From: Plantago ovata
Lineage: Eukaryota > Streptophyta > Magnoliopsida > Lamiales > Plantaginaceae
Direction: 5' to 3'
NCBI GenBank assembly: GCA_028274465.1
Contig: CM051456.1
Span: 101,159,348 to 101,223,347, forward strand
Length of the DNA stretch: 64,000 nt
The notes beneath the pieces were generated by a model, which was not told the origin of the DNA, did no database searches, and was given only the letters and a program-made list of their open reading frames with translations. The position numbers and the translations under genes were made by a program. The stretch's first letter is position 1, and each line of letters begins with the position of its first letter. This document shows positions 1 through 12,171 of the stretch, in pieces.

Positions 1-886
1 AAATGGAAACGAATCTTGTGCATCCGTTCCATTACTCCTCGCATCTTGGGAACCATCCTTGGCTCTGCTCAAGCAAGTCCATGATTCCCTGAAAACTAAA
101 ATTAACAAAACCAAGAAAAACAAAATCTAAAAAATAACTAAGGGAATCAGATGGAAAATAAAAAGATTAAAGAGGATCAAAACTCTTTTGGGACTCATAG
201 GTGGGTGCATGGACCAGAACGTAGGAGTCAAGATCAAGAGTATTTGCCGCAATTGATTCAAAGACACCAAAATCTTCAGAGATTGGCTCCTCGACCTCAA
301 CACAACTCACGCCATCACCTTATGACTCAAATGAAGCAATTGATTCAGTTATTACTTCCTCCACGACTTCCTCTTGACCATCAACTTCGACATCCGCAAG
401 TAAGGACGTGGAATCCAAGCTAAGCACTGAGGAGACTTCATCAATGGATTCTTCTCCACATTCCTCTTCATCGGCAATGTCGATTTCTGGTGGCTGACTA
501 CTGAAGCGAGACGTCCATGTCCTTGTCTCGGGAGGTGAGTCCCTATCCCAATGTTCCAGAAACTTGCTGGTTACTTCACCCCAAGTGCGTAATGATTCTT
601 CCGGCGGGATTCTGAGCCATCTTCAAGCGTACCCTTTCAAGGCTCCCATAAATCCTCTCATACAAAGTTGCTCATGTGATAATATAACCCCCTCCTCATT
701 CTCACGAGGTATCCTCAACACACCTTCCTCGTACGTGTCTAAGAACCCTCTTGGATCATCACCCATTGAAAACGTGGAGAGAATGGAGTAGTACGAAGGA
801 TCAAGGTCATAATTCCTGCAATCGTCATCTAAAGTTATGCAAGGCCCTCGAGGCATCACATACCGGGGCAACGGTGGTTGACTCAT
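1..886 (-). pseudogene. Family-A gag-like ORF, copy 1 (broken)
   Basis: This is the coding part of a small gag-only LTR retrotransposon read on the minus strand, starting at the ATG at 886 about 310 bases after the primer site. The first 87 residues are open and begin MSQPPLPRYVMPRG. A TGA at 623-625 replaces an Arg codon present in the other copies. Beyond the stop the frame continues with a RWLRIPPEESLRTWGEV segment, which resembles the core of the Retrotrans_gag family (a Trp-Leu, a Pro-Pro and a Ser-x-x-x-Trp spacing). No zinc knuckle, protease or polymerase follows. The window edge cuts the 3' end. The product would be a capsid-like protein; as it stands this copy is not functional. Confidence 0.7.
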
Positions 887-1199
887 CCTTCATATAACTA
901 GTTTCTGCACAGGAGGAAACAAGAAACCAAGGAGCAGAATCCACAAAAGAAAAACAAAAACTTGCAAAGAAAAGCACAAAGAGTGCAAACAAACACAATG
1001 TAACCGAGAACTACGAGAGCGCAAGCACGTAAGGTAACCGAGATCAGATTAGATGAATTTTCTGAAAAAGATAGGGGGGGGGGGGAAGAAATAGGGTAAG
1101 TAAGTGAGATTTCTTGAGCGCAAACCCCCAGAGCTTGTTCTCCTGTAGGGAACTGAATGCTGAAAATATAAATAAGCTAAACAGAAAAGAGGAGTATAG

Positions 1200-1217
1200 T
1201 CCCCGACAATGGCGCAA
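1200..1217 (-). other. Primer-binding site, tRNA-Asp type, degenerate
   Basis: On the minus strand the LTR end is followed by a sequence resembling the 3' end of plant tRNA-Asp. It differs from the intact copies at 20923-20940 and 23853-23870 at several positions. It marks the LTR/internal boundary of copy 1. Bases 887-1199 are untranslated leader containing a poly-G run near 1074-1084. Confidence 0.7.
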
Positions 1218-1220
1218 ATT

Positions 1221-3458
1221 TGATGAACGGTAAATTTGTCAGATTCTAGTAATCAAATAAATTTGTATTTAGCTAAAGGCAATTCACAACTACAATGAAA
1301 ACCGTAGTGTAGCAGTAGAATAACCTCGAGTGTCGATCTCTAAGGACTATAACTAGCTTTATCTAATCTAACTTAAGAATATAAAATCAACAGACGACTT
1401 AGCAAAGGTTTTTCTTAACAGATAATGGAGATTGGTGATAGTATGGTCATTCAAAGCATAGCAGGTTAATAATCATGCATGAAGTCCCCGGTTTTGCATA
1501 GAGATCTTTGATCAATGAATTGTCCAATTGTGTTCCGTAATTATTCAACACTACGAAGATAGAAGTTTTAGATAGATCAAGAAATAAAGCAATAACTCAA
1601 AGTATAATGCGCGATATAGCCATTAGCATAATTATTAACCCTTCGCTAAGAAATCACATACTATCACCAACGAGAAGTTTAGCTACTCATAGATGTCATG
1701 CAATCAACAGAAATCATAGCACGAATGAATGAAAACATGTTGAAAGATATATAAATATAAATGGGTCAATTGCATATGATACCCCTCTTAGTGTTTTTAA
1801 TTACATCTAGCCCCCTCTTAGTCCGAAGATTGCATCCACTACCCTTACTAGATAAAATTAATTACATCTAGATCCACGACCTTGACTTTTCGCGAACTAA
1901 TTCATTGAAAGTACTATTTTGCCCTTGGTCAATTATCGGATTTTTTGGTTGACCAAACAACTTAAGCAGGTGTGGACCTTGATGTAAATTAATTTGAATT
2001 TTTAGGTGTTAAATGTAATAGATAATTATTAAAAGGGGCAATTACATCTCATACCCTTGTTATTTTCATCTATTACAGATTAGCCCAATTATATTTTTTA
2101 TTACATATAACACCCCTGTTAAAAGATTTAATTACATCTGGACCCCAATTTTGGGGTCCAGGTGTAATTGTTTTAACTAAATTTGACCCATTTTGGACTT
2201 AGATGTAATTGTTTTGGAAAGGTGGGTCAATTTGAAAAGTGGTCGTTTAACAGGGGGTCCAGATGTAATTTTTCCTTATTAAAAACTAAAAAAAAAGAAA
2301 AGAAAAAGAAAGAAAGAAAAAAAAACAGAAACAGCTCCAGATCGGAGTCGTAACAACCCCAAATCGGAGCTATTTACAGCTCCGATTTGGAGCCTCACAG
2401 CCCCAGATCGGAGCTGTAACGGCTCCAATTTGGAGTTGTTGAACGAACAGCCCCAAATCGGAGATATTTACAGCTCCGATTTGGAGCCTTACAACCCCAT
2501 ATCGGAGTTGTAAGGGCTCCAATTTGGAGTTGTTGAATATTTGGAGCTGTAAATAGCTCCAACGCCGGAGTTGTTGCAAAATTATTCCGGCACCGAAATT
2601 ATTCTGGTACCGGATATTGGAGAAGAAGATGAACAAAAGAAAAAAAACAAAATAGAAAAATAAAAAGAAATGAAAAGAAGTTAAGGATGTGTTTGGTTAT
2701 CAATCAATGAATAGTGACTTATTACTTGGTCAACAAAAAAATGGGCTCGTGGACCTGGATGTAATTCTGGGACTAAGAGGGTTGTATATGAAAAGTTGTG
2801 TCCCAAGAGGGGTATCATATGATATTTACCCAATATAAATAGAAAAACTATAAGATACAATGTTACCGAAAGTTGTCAATCTCCGAAGAATCGCGATCTT
2901 ACAAGCTCCAAAACGCTAAAAAAAAGTATCTCCTAAGCTAAGAATCCCCAGAACAGGTTCTGGAGAATTCCTACCTAAAACTAATGAGAAAGGTGAGAGA
3001 AAAGGTCTGAGAAAGTATGAAAAACATAGAAAATTGAGCAACTATATATAGTGATTCGGCAGGTGTGGGGCGATTCGCCCCACGTCCCGGGTGACTCGCC
3101 CGGGAGGTTTTTTCGGCCAGATACGCGTTTTCGATACGTTTTTGGATTTCTTCTCCTTTTCGGACTCGGTTTTTGCCTTCAAGTGACCTTTTAGCCTTCA
3201 GACTCGACCTCTAGACATCAAATCCTATCCGGAATCTTCTGGATACTCCAAATAGGCCTTCGGAACACCAATTCCTTGTCTACTTCAATACAATTGCCCG
3301 GTAAACCTCGTTTTTCACTCAAAACCTGTAAAATACAAACTAAAGGGAAACGTGAAACTACTCTAATAAAATTCAGTAAAATATAGCTAAATTAACATAG
3401 AGGATAGCTAAATTGGTGAAAAAAGACTCAAATGAAAGTGTAAAATACACATTCATCA
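1221..3458 (-). repeat. Family-A LTR shared by two units, carrying a DNA transposon
   Basis: The LTR reads TGATGAATG...TTCATCA on the minus strand. A primer site lies on its low-coordinate side and a polypurine tract (3459-3472) on its high-coordinate side, so it is both the 5' LTR of one unit and the 3' LTR of the next. Its length without the 1069-base insertion at 1763-2831 is about 1.16 kb. A TATA box (TATATATAGT, minus strand) lies at 3042-3051, and GC-rich palindromes follow at 3060-3108, just upstream of it in LTR orientation. Confidence 0.85.
1763..2831. mobile_element. MULE-like non-autonomous DNA transposon with palindrome array
   Basis: Terminal inverted repeats of about 27 bases (GGGTCAATTGCATATGATAC at the left end, the related GGGTAAATATCATATGATAC read inward from the right end) bound a 1069-base element. 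It is flanked on both sides by the 9-base duplication AATATAAAT (1754-1762 and 2832-2840). The empty site is visible in the family-A LTR near 21466-21490. A 9-base duplication is typical of Mutator-like elements. There is no coding capacity. Bases 2331-2572 are a cluster of AGCTCCGATCGGAGCT-type palindromes and variants. Confidence 0.85.
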
Positions 3459-5047
3459 AACTCCCCAAACCGAACTTTTACTTGTCCTCAAGCAACTAAG
3501 CTAGACTCTAATGCAAAAAACAATGCAACACAAAAAATGGAGTCTCATGCCAAATGAAATGAACTAATCTATTGAATCTATCAAAAAACATATGAACAAA
3601 AACCATACAAATCATAACATGAATATAGGTTGAAGAATGCCTCGATTGACTCATACACATTCACATAAGCACTTATGTCAAGACAAGATAGTCTCTCGTA
3701 ACATTCTCTACCTGGACCTAGTCAGTGACGACGTAATGAAACATGTTAAAATACGAATGGTTGTCCCGTGCCTATGAAACTGAGGACTTACTGCTGTTCA
3801 CCAAGTTAAGACTTTTCCTCAAAGAGGTCGAACCAATACTGGCTCTCATCAAACGAAGGAGGGTTCCCTAAAAAAGATAACACTATTCTATCCATCTCTC
3901 AAGCAAAGTCTTAAGCTATTCACCACTTCCTGAATGGCAGGACAAGGATGGTCTAGAACAGATGACACTCAAACAAACAAAAGAAAAAAATTACAACACG
4001 ATTACGAACATTACATGAATTGAAAAATGAGACAAACGTTTTGCTAAACTACTTTTTGGCTCTTTTTGGACCCTTCTTTGCTTTTTTGGGGTCTTTTCCT
4101 TTTTGTTTCTTTTTTTCTTTTCCAGATTTTTTCTTTTTTCCTGGAATTTTTCTTCCTTTTTTTTGATTTTTTTAGCCAGCAGTAGCACAAGGAAAAAGAA
4201 ACAAAAATGACACACAGACGACCTCCCCAAACCTATTCGAAAGAATAGGTTGGAGAATAAAATTTACGAAAAAGAAAAATAAACTCACAACACTCTCAAA
4301 ATTGAAAAAAAACAAGTCTAATGAAAGCGTAACCCCCTTCCCAAACCTATTCGAAAGAATAGGTTGCAAACAAAGGATCACACAATCTCACACTACCTCC
4401 TTCCTAGGCATTTAGCAATCTCAAAGCAAGGTGAAGACTTGTTGCCCCTTAGGTACATAATTACTCGGAAAAACAACCATAAGATCATAATATGCATCAT
4501 CCTATTATAAAGGCCTTCGTGAACCACAGTAGAGAAAACACCACTACGTGATGTCGAGACTACCAAGCTCAACTAAGTGCAATACATAAATGTGACAAGC
4601 CAAGCGAGAAAAAACCTCAAACAAATTCATAGAGATGAAGCATATGTTTAATGTCATAATTAGTTAATCTACCCAATAAAAAAGTTCAAAAAATTTGGCA
4701 ATAAACTCCACATAAAACATGCAAGACTATCCTAGGATGAATGTAGTGTATGCAACTAAAAACTAAGAAAGCAGTAAACGTGCAAATGCAAACAAAAAAC
4801 AAGATACCATACTCAACATCACAAAGCCAAACAATACTTAACATCATGGTTCACATCCCATCCCCCTCATGAAACTTAAGCTAGTCCCTAGCAAAAGAGA
4901 ATGAGTAAATAAAAAGTGATACTAGATGTTACCGAACGGTTTGGCCTCGGTCGGCTGAGAGCGGACATGTGAAAAGACTAATTATCGGGATTGAAATCCC
5001 CATAATAGTCCCTCCACATGTCAGACAGGAGATCATTACCACTAATG
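3459..5047 (-). repeat. Family-A 3' untranslated internal region
   Basis: This is non-coding internal sequence between the polypurine tract and the gag end. It contains two copies of the palindrome CCTATTCGAAAGAATAGG (about 4227 and 4342) and an oligo-T/A-rich stretch (4070-4170) that creates spurious Lys-rich reading frames. It repeats in this window at 6851-8220, 9238-10092 and 21720-22637, and in the opposite orientation at 26873-28784. No gene is seen. Confidence 0.8.
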
Positions 5048-5538
5048 TTATCCATTATCAAATGGAAACGAATCTTGTGCATCCGTTCCATTACTCCTCG
5101 CATCTTGGGAACCATCCTTGGCTCCTCTACGTATCTGCTCAAGCAAGTCCATGATTCCCTGAAAGCTAAAATTAACAAAACCAAGAAAAACAAAATCTAA
5201 AAAATAACTAAGGGAATCAGATGGAAAATAAAAAGAGTAAAGAGGATCAAAACTCTTTTGGGACTCATAGGTGGGTGCATGGACCAGAACGTAGGAGTCA
5301 AGATCAAGAGTATCTGCCGCAATTGATTCAAAGACACCAAAATATTCAGAGATTGGCTCCTCGACCTCAACACAACTCACGCCATCACCTTATGACTCAA
5401 GTGAAGCAATGGATTCAGTTATTACTACCTCCACGACTTCCTCTTGACCATCAACTTCGACATCCGCAAGTAAGGACGTGGAATCCAAGCTAAGCACTGA
5501 GGAGACTTCATCAATGGATTCTTCTCCACATTCCTCTT
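5048..5538 (-). pseudogene. Family-A gag-like ORF, 3' half, cut by an LTR
   Basis: Only the carboxyl half of the gag-like reading frame is present. It has an acidic stretch rich in Glu, Val and Ser, then a TAA stop shared by all minus-strand copies, then a 110-residue distal frame beginning MSCVEVEEPISE at 5380. At 5538/5539 the frame stops abruptly against the TG end of another LTR. The gag amino half that should continue beyond this point is missing here, so the fragment cannot be functional. Confidence 0.65.
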
Positions 5539-6850
5539 TGATGTTCGCAGGATTGTCGGTCCCGATTAATCAAATAAATTTGTTATTTAGCCAAAGGCAA
5601 TTCACAACTACAACGAAAACCGTAGTGTAGCAGTAGAATGACCTCGAGTGTCGTTCTCTAAGAACTATAACTAGCTTTATCTAATTTAATTAAAGAATAT
5701 ATAACAGCAGACGGTATAGCAAAGGTTTTTCTAACAGATAATGGAGATTGGTGATAGTATGGTCCTTCAAAGCATAACGGGTTAATAATCATGCGTAAAT
5801 TCCTCGGTTTTGCATGGAGATCTTTGATCAATCAATTGTCCTGTTGTAATTATCAAACACTACGAAGATATAGATACTGACAAGTCAAACACTATTGTCC
5901 AATTGTGTTCCGTAATTATTCAACACTACGAAGATATAGATATGCATAGGCCGACTAGGGTCCAATTGTGCATAATAATTAATCAACATACGAAGATATA
6001 GGTTGTGCCTGATCAACGAAATAAAGCAATAACACGGAGTATAATGCGCGATATAGCCATTAGCATGATTATCAACCCTTCGCTAAGAATTCACATACTA
6101 CCACCAACGATAAATTTAGCTACTCATAGTTGTCATGCAATCAACAGAAATCATAGAAGAAAACATGTTGAAAGATATATAAAAATAAGTAGAATAAACT
6201 GTAAGATACAATGTTACCGAAGGTTGTCAGTCTCCGAAGAATCGCGATCTTACAAGCTCCAAACTGCTGTGAAAAAGTATCTCCTAAGCTACGAACCCCC
6301 AGAACAGGCTCTGGGAAGTTCCTACCTAAAACTACAGAGAAAGGTGAGAGAATAGGTCTTGAAAAGTATGAATTTCGGAGAAAATCTGAGCAACTATATA
6401 TAGTGTTCGAAATATTGTGGGGCCCTTCGCCCCACACACCGGGCGAGTCGCCTGGTGTGGGGCGATTCGCCCCACATCCCGGGCAATTCGCCCGGGAGCA
6501 TTTTTCCGGAATTTCCGCGCTTTCAACGCGTTTTTGGATTTCTTCCCCTTTTCGGATTCGGTTTCTGACTTCTAGTGGCCTTCTAACCTCCAGATTCGAC
6601 CCCTAGACTCCAAATCCTATCCGGAAACCTTCAGATACTCCAAATAGGCTTCTGGAACACCAATTCCTTGTCAACTTCAATATAATTGCCCTGAAATTCT
6701 CGTTTTTCAACCAAAACCTGTAAAATAAAAACTAAAGGGAAACGTGACACTATTCTAATAAAATGCACTAAAATATAGCTAAATTATCATAGAGGATAGC
6801 TAAAATAGGTGAAAAAGACTTAAATGAAAGTGTAAAATACACATTCATCA
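5539..6850 (-). repeat. Diverged family-A LTR (3' LTR of the next unit)
   Basis: This LTR has the same inner structure as the other family-A LTRs but is about 1.31 kb long. Its U5 end differs and it has extra copies of an ACTACGAAGATATAG motif (about 5865-6003). A polypurine tract abuts it at 6851, so it is a 3' LTR. Its low side joins a truncated gag with no primer site. The TATA box is at about 6404-6412 and the palindrome cluster at 6416-6498. Confidence 0.8.
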
Positions 6851-8399
6851 AACTCCCCAAACCGAACCTTTGTTTGTCCTCAAGCAACTAAGCTAGACTC
6901 TAATGCAAAAAACAATGCAAGACACAAAATGGAGTCTCAGGTCAAATAAAATGAATTAATCTACTGAATCTATCAAAGAACATATGAACAAAAACCATAT
7001 AAATCAAAGCATGAATATAGGTTGAAGAATACCTCAATTGACTTATACACATCCACATAAGCACTTATGTCAAGACAAGATAGTCTCTCGTAACATTCTC
7101 TACCTGGACCTAGTCAGTGACGACGTAATGAAGCATGCTAAGATACGAATGGTTGTCCCGTGCCTATGAAACTGAGGACTTACTGCTTTTCACCAAGTTT
7201 AAAACTTTCCCTCAAAGAGGTCGAACCAGTACTGGCTCTCATCAAACGAAGGAGGGTTCCCTATAAAAGATAACACTCCTCTATTCTACCCATCTCTCAA
7301 GCAAAGCCTTAAACTATTCACCACTTCCTGAATGACTGGACGAGGGTGGTCTAGAACAGATGACACTCAAAAACAAAAGACAAAAAATAGAAAATTACAA
7401 CACGATTACGAATATTACAAGAATTGAAAAATGAGACACAACACTTTGCTAAACTGCTATTTGGCTTTCTTTTTTTTTGGACCCTTCTTTGCTTTTTTGG
7501 GGTCTTTTCTCTCTTTTTTTCTTTTTTTCTTTCCAGTTTCTTTTTTCTTCCTTTTTTTTCTTTTTCTTTTCCTGGAATTTTTCTTTCTTCTTTTTCGATT
7601 TTTTAGCCAGCAGTAGCATAACAAAAAGAGAAACAAAATGACTCACAACGACTTCCCCAAACCGATTCGAAAGAATAGGTTGGGGTACAAAATTTACGAG
7701 AAAGGAAAAATAAACTCACAATACGGAAATGAAAAACGAAAAACAAGTCTAATGATGGTGTAACCCCCTCCCCAAACCTATTCGGAAGAATAGGTTATAA
7801 ACAAAGGATCACACAACCTCACACTACCTCCTTCCTAGGCATTTAGCAATCTCAAAGCATGGTGAAGACTTGTTGCCTCTTAGGTACATAATTACTCGGG
7901 AAAACAACCATAAGACCCTAACATGCAGCATCCTATTATAAAGGCCTTCGTGAACCGCAGTAGAGAAAACACCACTAAGTGATGTCGAGACTACCAAGCT
8001 TAACTAAGAGCAATACATAAATGTGACAAACCAAGCGAGAAAAACCTCAAACAAATTCATAGAGATGAAGCATACGATTAAAGACATAGTTAGATGATCT
8101 ACCCAATAAAAAAGTTTCAAAACATTCGGCAATAAACTCCATATAAAACATGCAAGACTATCCTAGGAAAGCAGTAAACGTGCAAATGCAAAAAATTTCA
8201 CGAGTTTATCATAAGCAAGATAAGTATAGAGATGACCATCGATAACCTCCTCCCCAAACCTGAACGTCGTCGCTCGTCCCGAACGTCGAAAGTGGATCCA
8301 AGGTGAGAGCTAATGCTTGTATAAGTGACCTATAATACTCAATCAAACTCGAAGCATAAAACAACACCCATATATTAGAAGCACACGATACTGCTTATC
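6851..8399 (-). repeat. Internal untranslated region of the unit with the diverged LTR
   Basis: This copy of the family-A 3' internal region contains the CCTATTC/GAATAGG-type palindromes at about 7664 and 7779 and an A/T-rich tract at 7455-7600. Near 8165-8300 it switches to a segment also found on the plus strand at 27330-27440. It then joins the reverse transcriptase fragment. No gene of its own is seen. Confidence 0.7.
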
Positions 8400-9237
8400 A
8401 ACTTTTTGGCATAAAACAACACCCATAGCAAAATTCGAAGCATCACACATAATCTCAAAAGGGAGATTCCAGTCAGGCGGCACAAAAATGGGAGCAGAAA
8501 CAAGCTTTTCCTTAAGGGTATTAAAAGCAACTAAGCATTCATTAGAGAAATGGAAAACCACATCTTTAGCAAGCAAGCTACTTAAAGGTTTAGTAATTTT
8601 CGAAAAATCTTTCATAAACCTCCTATGAAAACCTACATGGCCAAGAAAAGATTGCAATTCTTTCACACAAGTAGGTGGGGGAAGTTTTTCAATGATTTCG
8701 ATCTTAGCCTTGTCTACCTCAATACCTCTTTCAGAAACTACATGTCCTAGAACAATGCCTTCTCTAACCATATAATGACTCTTCTCCCAGCTTAAGGTCA
8801 AGTTGCATTCAATGCACCTTTTCAAAACAAGATCTAATCTTTGCAAGCATTCATCAAAGGAATCACCAAAAAGGGAAAAAACATCCATGAAAACTTCAAC
8901 AAATTTAGTTACCATGTCAGAGAAAACAGAAAGCATGCACCTTTGAAAAGTGGCGGGAGCATTGCATAGTCGAAATGGCATCCTCCTATAGGCAAATGTT
9001 CCGAATGGGCAAGTGAATGTCGTCTTCTCCTGATCCTCCGGTGCAATCGGAATCTGGTAGAAACCTGATAAACCATCAAGAAAACAATAAAACTTCCGCC
9101 CCGCAAGGCGGTTTAGCATGTCATCTATAAATGGTAAAGGGAAGTGGTCTTTTTTAGTGGCGGCATTTAATCTTCTATAGTCAATGCACATCCGCCATCC
9201 AGTGGTCTTCCTAACCGGTACCAATTCTCCCTTCTCA
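8400..9237 (-). pseudogene. Athila-type Ty3/gypsy reverse transcriptase fragment
   Basis: The minus-strand frame contains the ordered reverse transcriptase motifs of plant Athila-type gypsy elements: GWRMCIDYRRLN, FPLPFID, FYCFLDG, EKTTFTCPFGTFAYRRMPF, NAPATFQRCM, then EVFMDVFSLFG, LGHVVS and SFLGHVGFHRRF, and the start of RNase H (CDASNFAMGVVL). The catalytic FMDD is changed to FMDV near 8880, so the second active-site aspartate is lost. Gly is replaced by Arg in the PFGLCNAP motif. The fragment ends at 9237 where family-A untranslated sequence resumes. At its other side an 18-base repeat (8359 and 8411 regions) suggests a template switch. It is non-functional; the family call is secure. Confidence 0.9.
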
Positions 9238-10092
9238 AGTGATGAAAGCGTAACCCCCTCCCCAAACCTATTCGAAAGAATAGGTTGCAAACAAAGGATC
9301 ACACAATCTCACACTACCTCCTTCCTAGGCATTTAGCAATCTCAAAGCAAGGTGAAGACTTGTTGCCCCTTAGGTACATAATTACTCGGAAAAACAACCA
9401 TAAGATCCTAACATGCATCATCCTATTATAAAGGCCTTCGTGAACCGCAGTAAAGAAAACACCACTAAGTGATGTCGAGACTACCGAGCTCAACTAAGTG
9501 CAATACATAAATGTGACAAGCCAAGCGAGAAAAACCCTCAAACAAATTCATAGAGATGAAGCATATGTTTAATGTCATAATTAGTTAATCTACCCAATAA
9601 AAAAGTTCAAAAAATTTGGCAATAAACTCCACATAAAACATGCAAGACTATCCTAGGATGAATGTAGTGTATGCAACTAAAAACTAAGAAAGCAGTAAAC
9701 TTGCAAATGCAAACAAAAAACAAGATACCATACTCAACATCACAAAGCCAAACAATACTTAACATCATGGTTCACATCCTATACCCCTCATGAAACTTAA
9801 TCTAGTCCCTAGCAAAAGAGAATGAGTAAATAAAAAGTGATACTAGATGTTACCGAACGGTTTGGCCTCGGTCGGCTGAGAGCGGACATGTGAAAAGACT
9901 AATTATCCGGATTGAAATCCCCATAATAGTCCCTCCACATGTCAGAGCGGAGATCATTACCACTAATGTTATCCATTATCAAATGGAAATGAATCTTGTG
10001 CATCCGTTCCATTACTCCTCGCATCTTGGGAACCATCCTTTGCTCCTCTCCGTATCTGCTCAAGCAAGTTCATGATTCCCTGAAAACTAAAA
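9238..10092 (-). repeat. Family-A internal untranslated region, further copy
   Basis: This is nearly identical to 4320-5047. It includes one CCTATTCGAAAGAATAGG palindrome at about 9267 and is followed by gag. It begins directly at the RT fragment without an LTR, so it is the product of deletion or recombination. Confidence 0.75.
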
Positions 10093-10646
10093 TTAACAAA
10101 ACCAAGAAAAACAAAATCTAAAAATAACTAAGGGAATCAGATGGAAAATAAAAAGAGTAAAGAGGATCAAAACTCTTTTGGGACTCATAGGTGGGTGCAT
10201 GGACCAGAACGTAGGAGTCAAGATCAAGAGTATCTGCCGCAATTGATTCAAAGACACCAAAATCTTCAGAGATTGGCTCCTCGACCTCAACACAACTCAC
10301 GCCATCACCTTATGACTCAAGTGAAGCAATGGATTCAGTTATTACTTCCTCCACGACTTCCTCTTGACCATCAACTTCGACATCCGCAAGTAAGGACGTG
10401 GAATCCAAGCTAAGCACTGAGGAGACTTCATCAATGGATTCTTCTCCACATTCCTCTTCATCGGAAATGTCGATTTCTGGTGGCTGACTACTGAAGCGAG
10501 ACGTCCATGCCCTTGTCCCGGGAGGTGAGTCCCTATCCCAATGTTCCAAAAACTTGCTGGTTACTTCACCACAAGTGCGCAATGATTTTTCCGGCGGGAT
10601 TCTGAGCCATCTTCGAGCGTACCCTTTCAAGGCTCCCATAAATCCT
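10093..10646 (-). pseudogene. Family-A gag-like ORF, 3' part, split by element C
   Basis: The carboxyl part of the gag-like frame runs up to MGALKGYARRWLRIPPEK and stops at 10646, where element C is inserted. The amino part resumes at 20381 on the far side of the element. The five bases ATCCT are present at both edges (10642-10646 and 20381-20385) and once in the uninterrupted copies. A conserved TAA separates the two halves of the frame, and one A missing near 10123 shifts the distal frame. Confidence 0.8.
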
Positions 10647-12029
10647 TGATGAACGTAGTTTTGACGCGTTCATCTTGTCTTTTTTACCTTCTTTTGCTAC
10701 CTTTTAGCCTTGTTTTTTGGTTAGTTTTGTAGAATAGTGTCACGTTTTGTGTTTTCTGCATTTTCAGGCACTTAGGTACGAAACGGCGTTTTTGGGGCTA
10801 AAAACGAGCCTTTTTGATGAAAAGATGGCCCCGTTGAAGTTCCCCAATCTCCGTGGCTTGTTCGTGAGTGTCTGAGCCCCAATAAGTGCCGAGAAGGACG
10901 AGCCCAAGGAACCCGAGGGCCGTTCGTGGGCAAAAGATCGAGTTTCGAGGCCAAAATTTGCCCAGGAGGCAAGCCCTTCGCTTGGAATTGGAGAAGCGGG
11001 ACGCTTGGAATTTCAGGAGATTTCAAAAGAGGAACAGGAAGCAAGCGCTTTGCTTGGCTCTGCCCAAGCGAAGCGCTTGGCAGCCGTTACAGATCCAGAT
11101 TTTGCCTTCATTACTTGATTTTGGAGTTACTTTTTGATACACAGAACATTGGAGACGAGTTTTGGACAGCCCTAAGCCCCAAAAACTCAGAGAAACTCAT
11201 AGATTCATTGTAATTTAGCTTGAGATTCAAGATTTTGATTGGAATTCATCCTTTGTAATCATCTACTGAGAGGTTTTCTTTGATTTCCACCGATTAGTGA
11301 TAGCTTTGGTGGTAACTTGTATCACTCTCTTGTCTTGTAGTTTGATATGATGTATTCTGATTATTATTCATATGAATTGATGTCTATGTTGATGAATATG
11401 AGTAGCTAAATCCTTTGTGTTGGTGGTAGAATGTAGAATTATGCATGTTATGGATTATGCTTATGCTTACATGAGGTTGTGAGTCAATCTTGCTGCAAAT
11501 TACTTCATATGATTCGTAGTTGCCTATAAAATATATTCGAATAGAGTATGTGACAAACTCGTTGGTCAATGAAAGCTATAGGATTGTATGTTAGTGATTT
11601 GCAGCATGCTAGATAAATGGTGTTAGTGACAAGCACCTCTAAATTATTGATAGTGACCTTTCATGATGTGTGTCTTGAAAGTTACCTTGACAAGTTGCTT
11701 AGCAGACTTAGTTGGAGGTTTTACGCACTGAACTTGTGAGCATATTAGTAATCCATGCATGTGTATTCGATTTCTACCACCGACCGTTTTCCAAACTTGT
11801 TTACAAAAACTCTTGATTTCTCACTTCCCTTGTTCAAACATCTTTCTCAAAAAAAAAAAAAAATCATCATCTAGTTGACTGAAATTAGCTAGCAAAAACC
11901 TTGATCAAAGCCACGTTAGGTCCCGAGAGAATGACACTCGGGGACAACTTGCCATTGCACTCTGTTTGTGTAGTGAAAGGTGTTCTTTGGCTTTTAAACA
12001 AATTTAATTGGTGAAAAACGAGATCATCA
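10647..12029 (+). repeat. Element C 5' LTR
   Basis: The 1383-base LTR begins TGATGAACG and ends ATCATCA. It contains CAAGCG/CGCTTG palindromes at about 10970-11085 and a poly-A run near 11850 that is longer than in the right LTR. It pairs with 19009-20380. Confidence 0.92.
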
Positions 12030-12032
12030 ATT

Positions 12033-12051
12033 TGGCGCCGCTGCCGGGGAC
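12033..12051 (+). other. Primer-binding site, tRNA-Asp type
   Basis: TGGCGCCGCTGCCGGGGAC follows the LTR after a 3-base spacer. It matches the complement of the 3' end of plant tRNA-Asp except for one base (CGCTG for CGTTG). It primes minus-strand DNA synthesis. Confidence 0.85.
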
Positions 12052-12171
12052 TTAACTCCTTTGGTTGGTGTTTTTGTTTGGTTTTTTCAGCCAACATCTC
12101 TTCTTTGTCTCATTTCTGTTTTTGTTTCTTTTTGCTTGAGATACTCACTATCTTGTATTTCAGGTGTGTGT

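Noticed and set aside
151-423. Plus-strand 90-residue frames beginning MENKK.. (also at 5221 and 10141)
   Set aside because: They are antisense shadows of the family-A gag-like ORF; similarity between them only reflects the repeated DNA.
2370-2636. Minus-strand 88-residue repetitive frame
   Set aside because: Same cause: palindrome array in the MULE-like element.
3991-4381. Lys-rich and Phe-rich frames (also near 7424-7646, 17986-18219 and 27911-28286)
   Set aside because: Produced by A/T-rich low-complexity tracts in retrotransposon 3' regions; no coding support.
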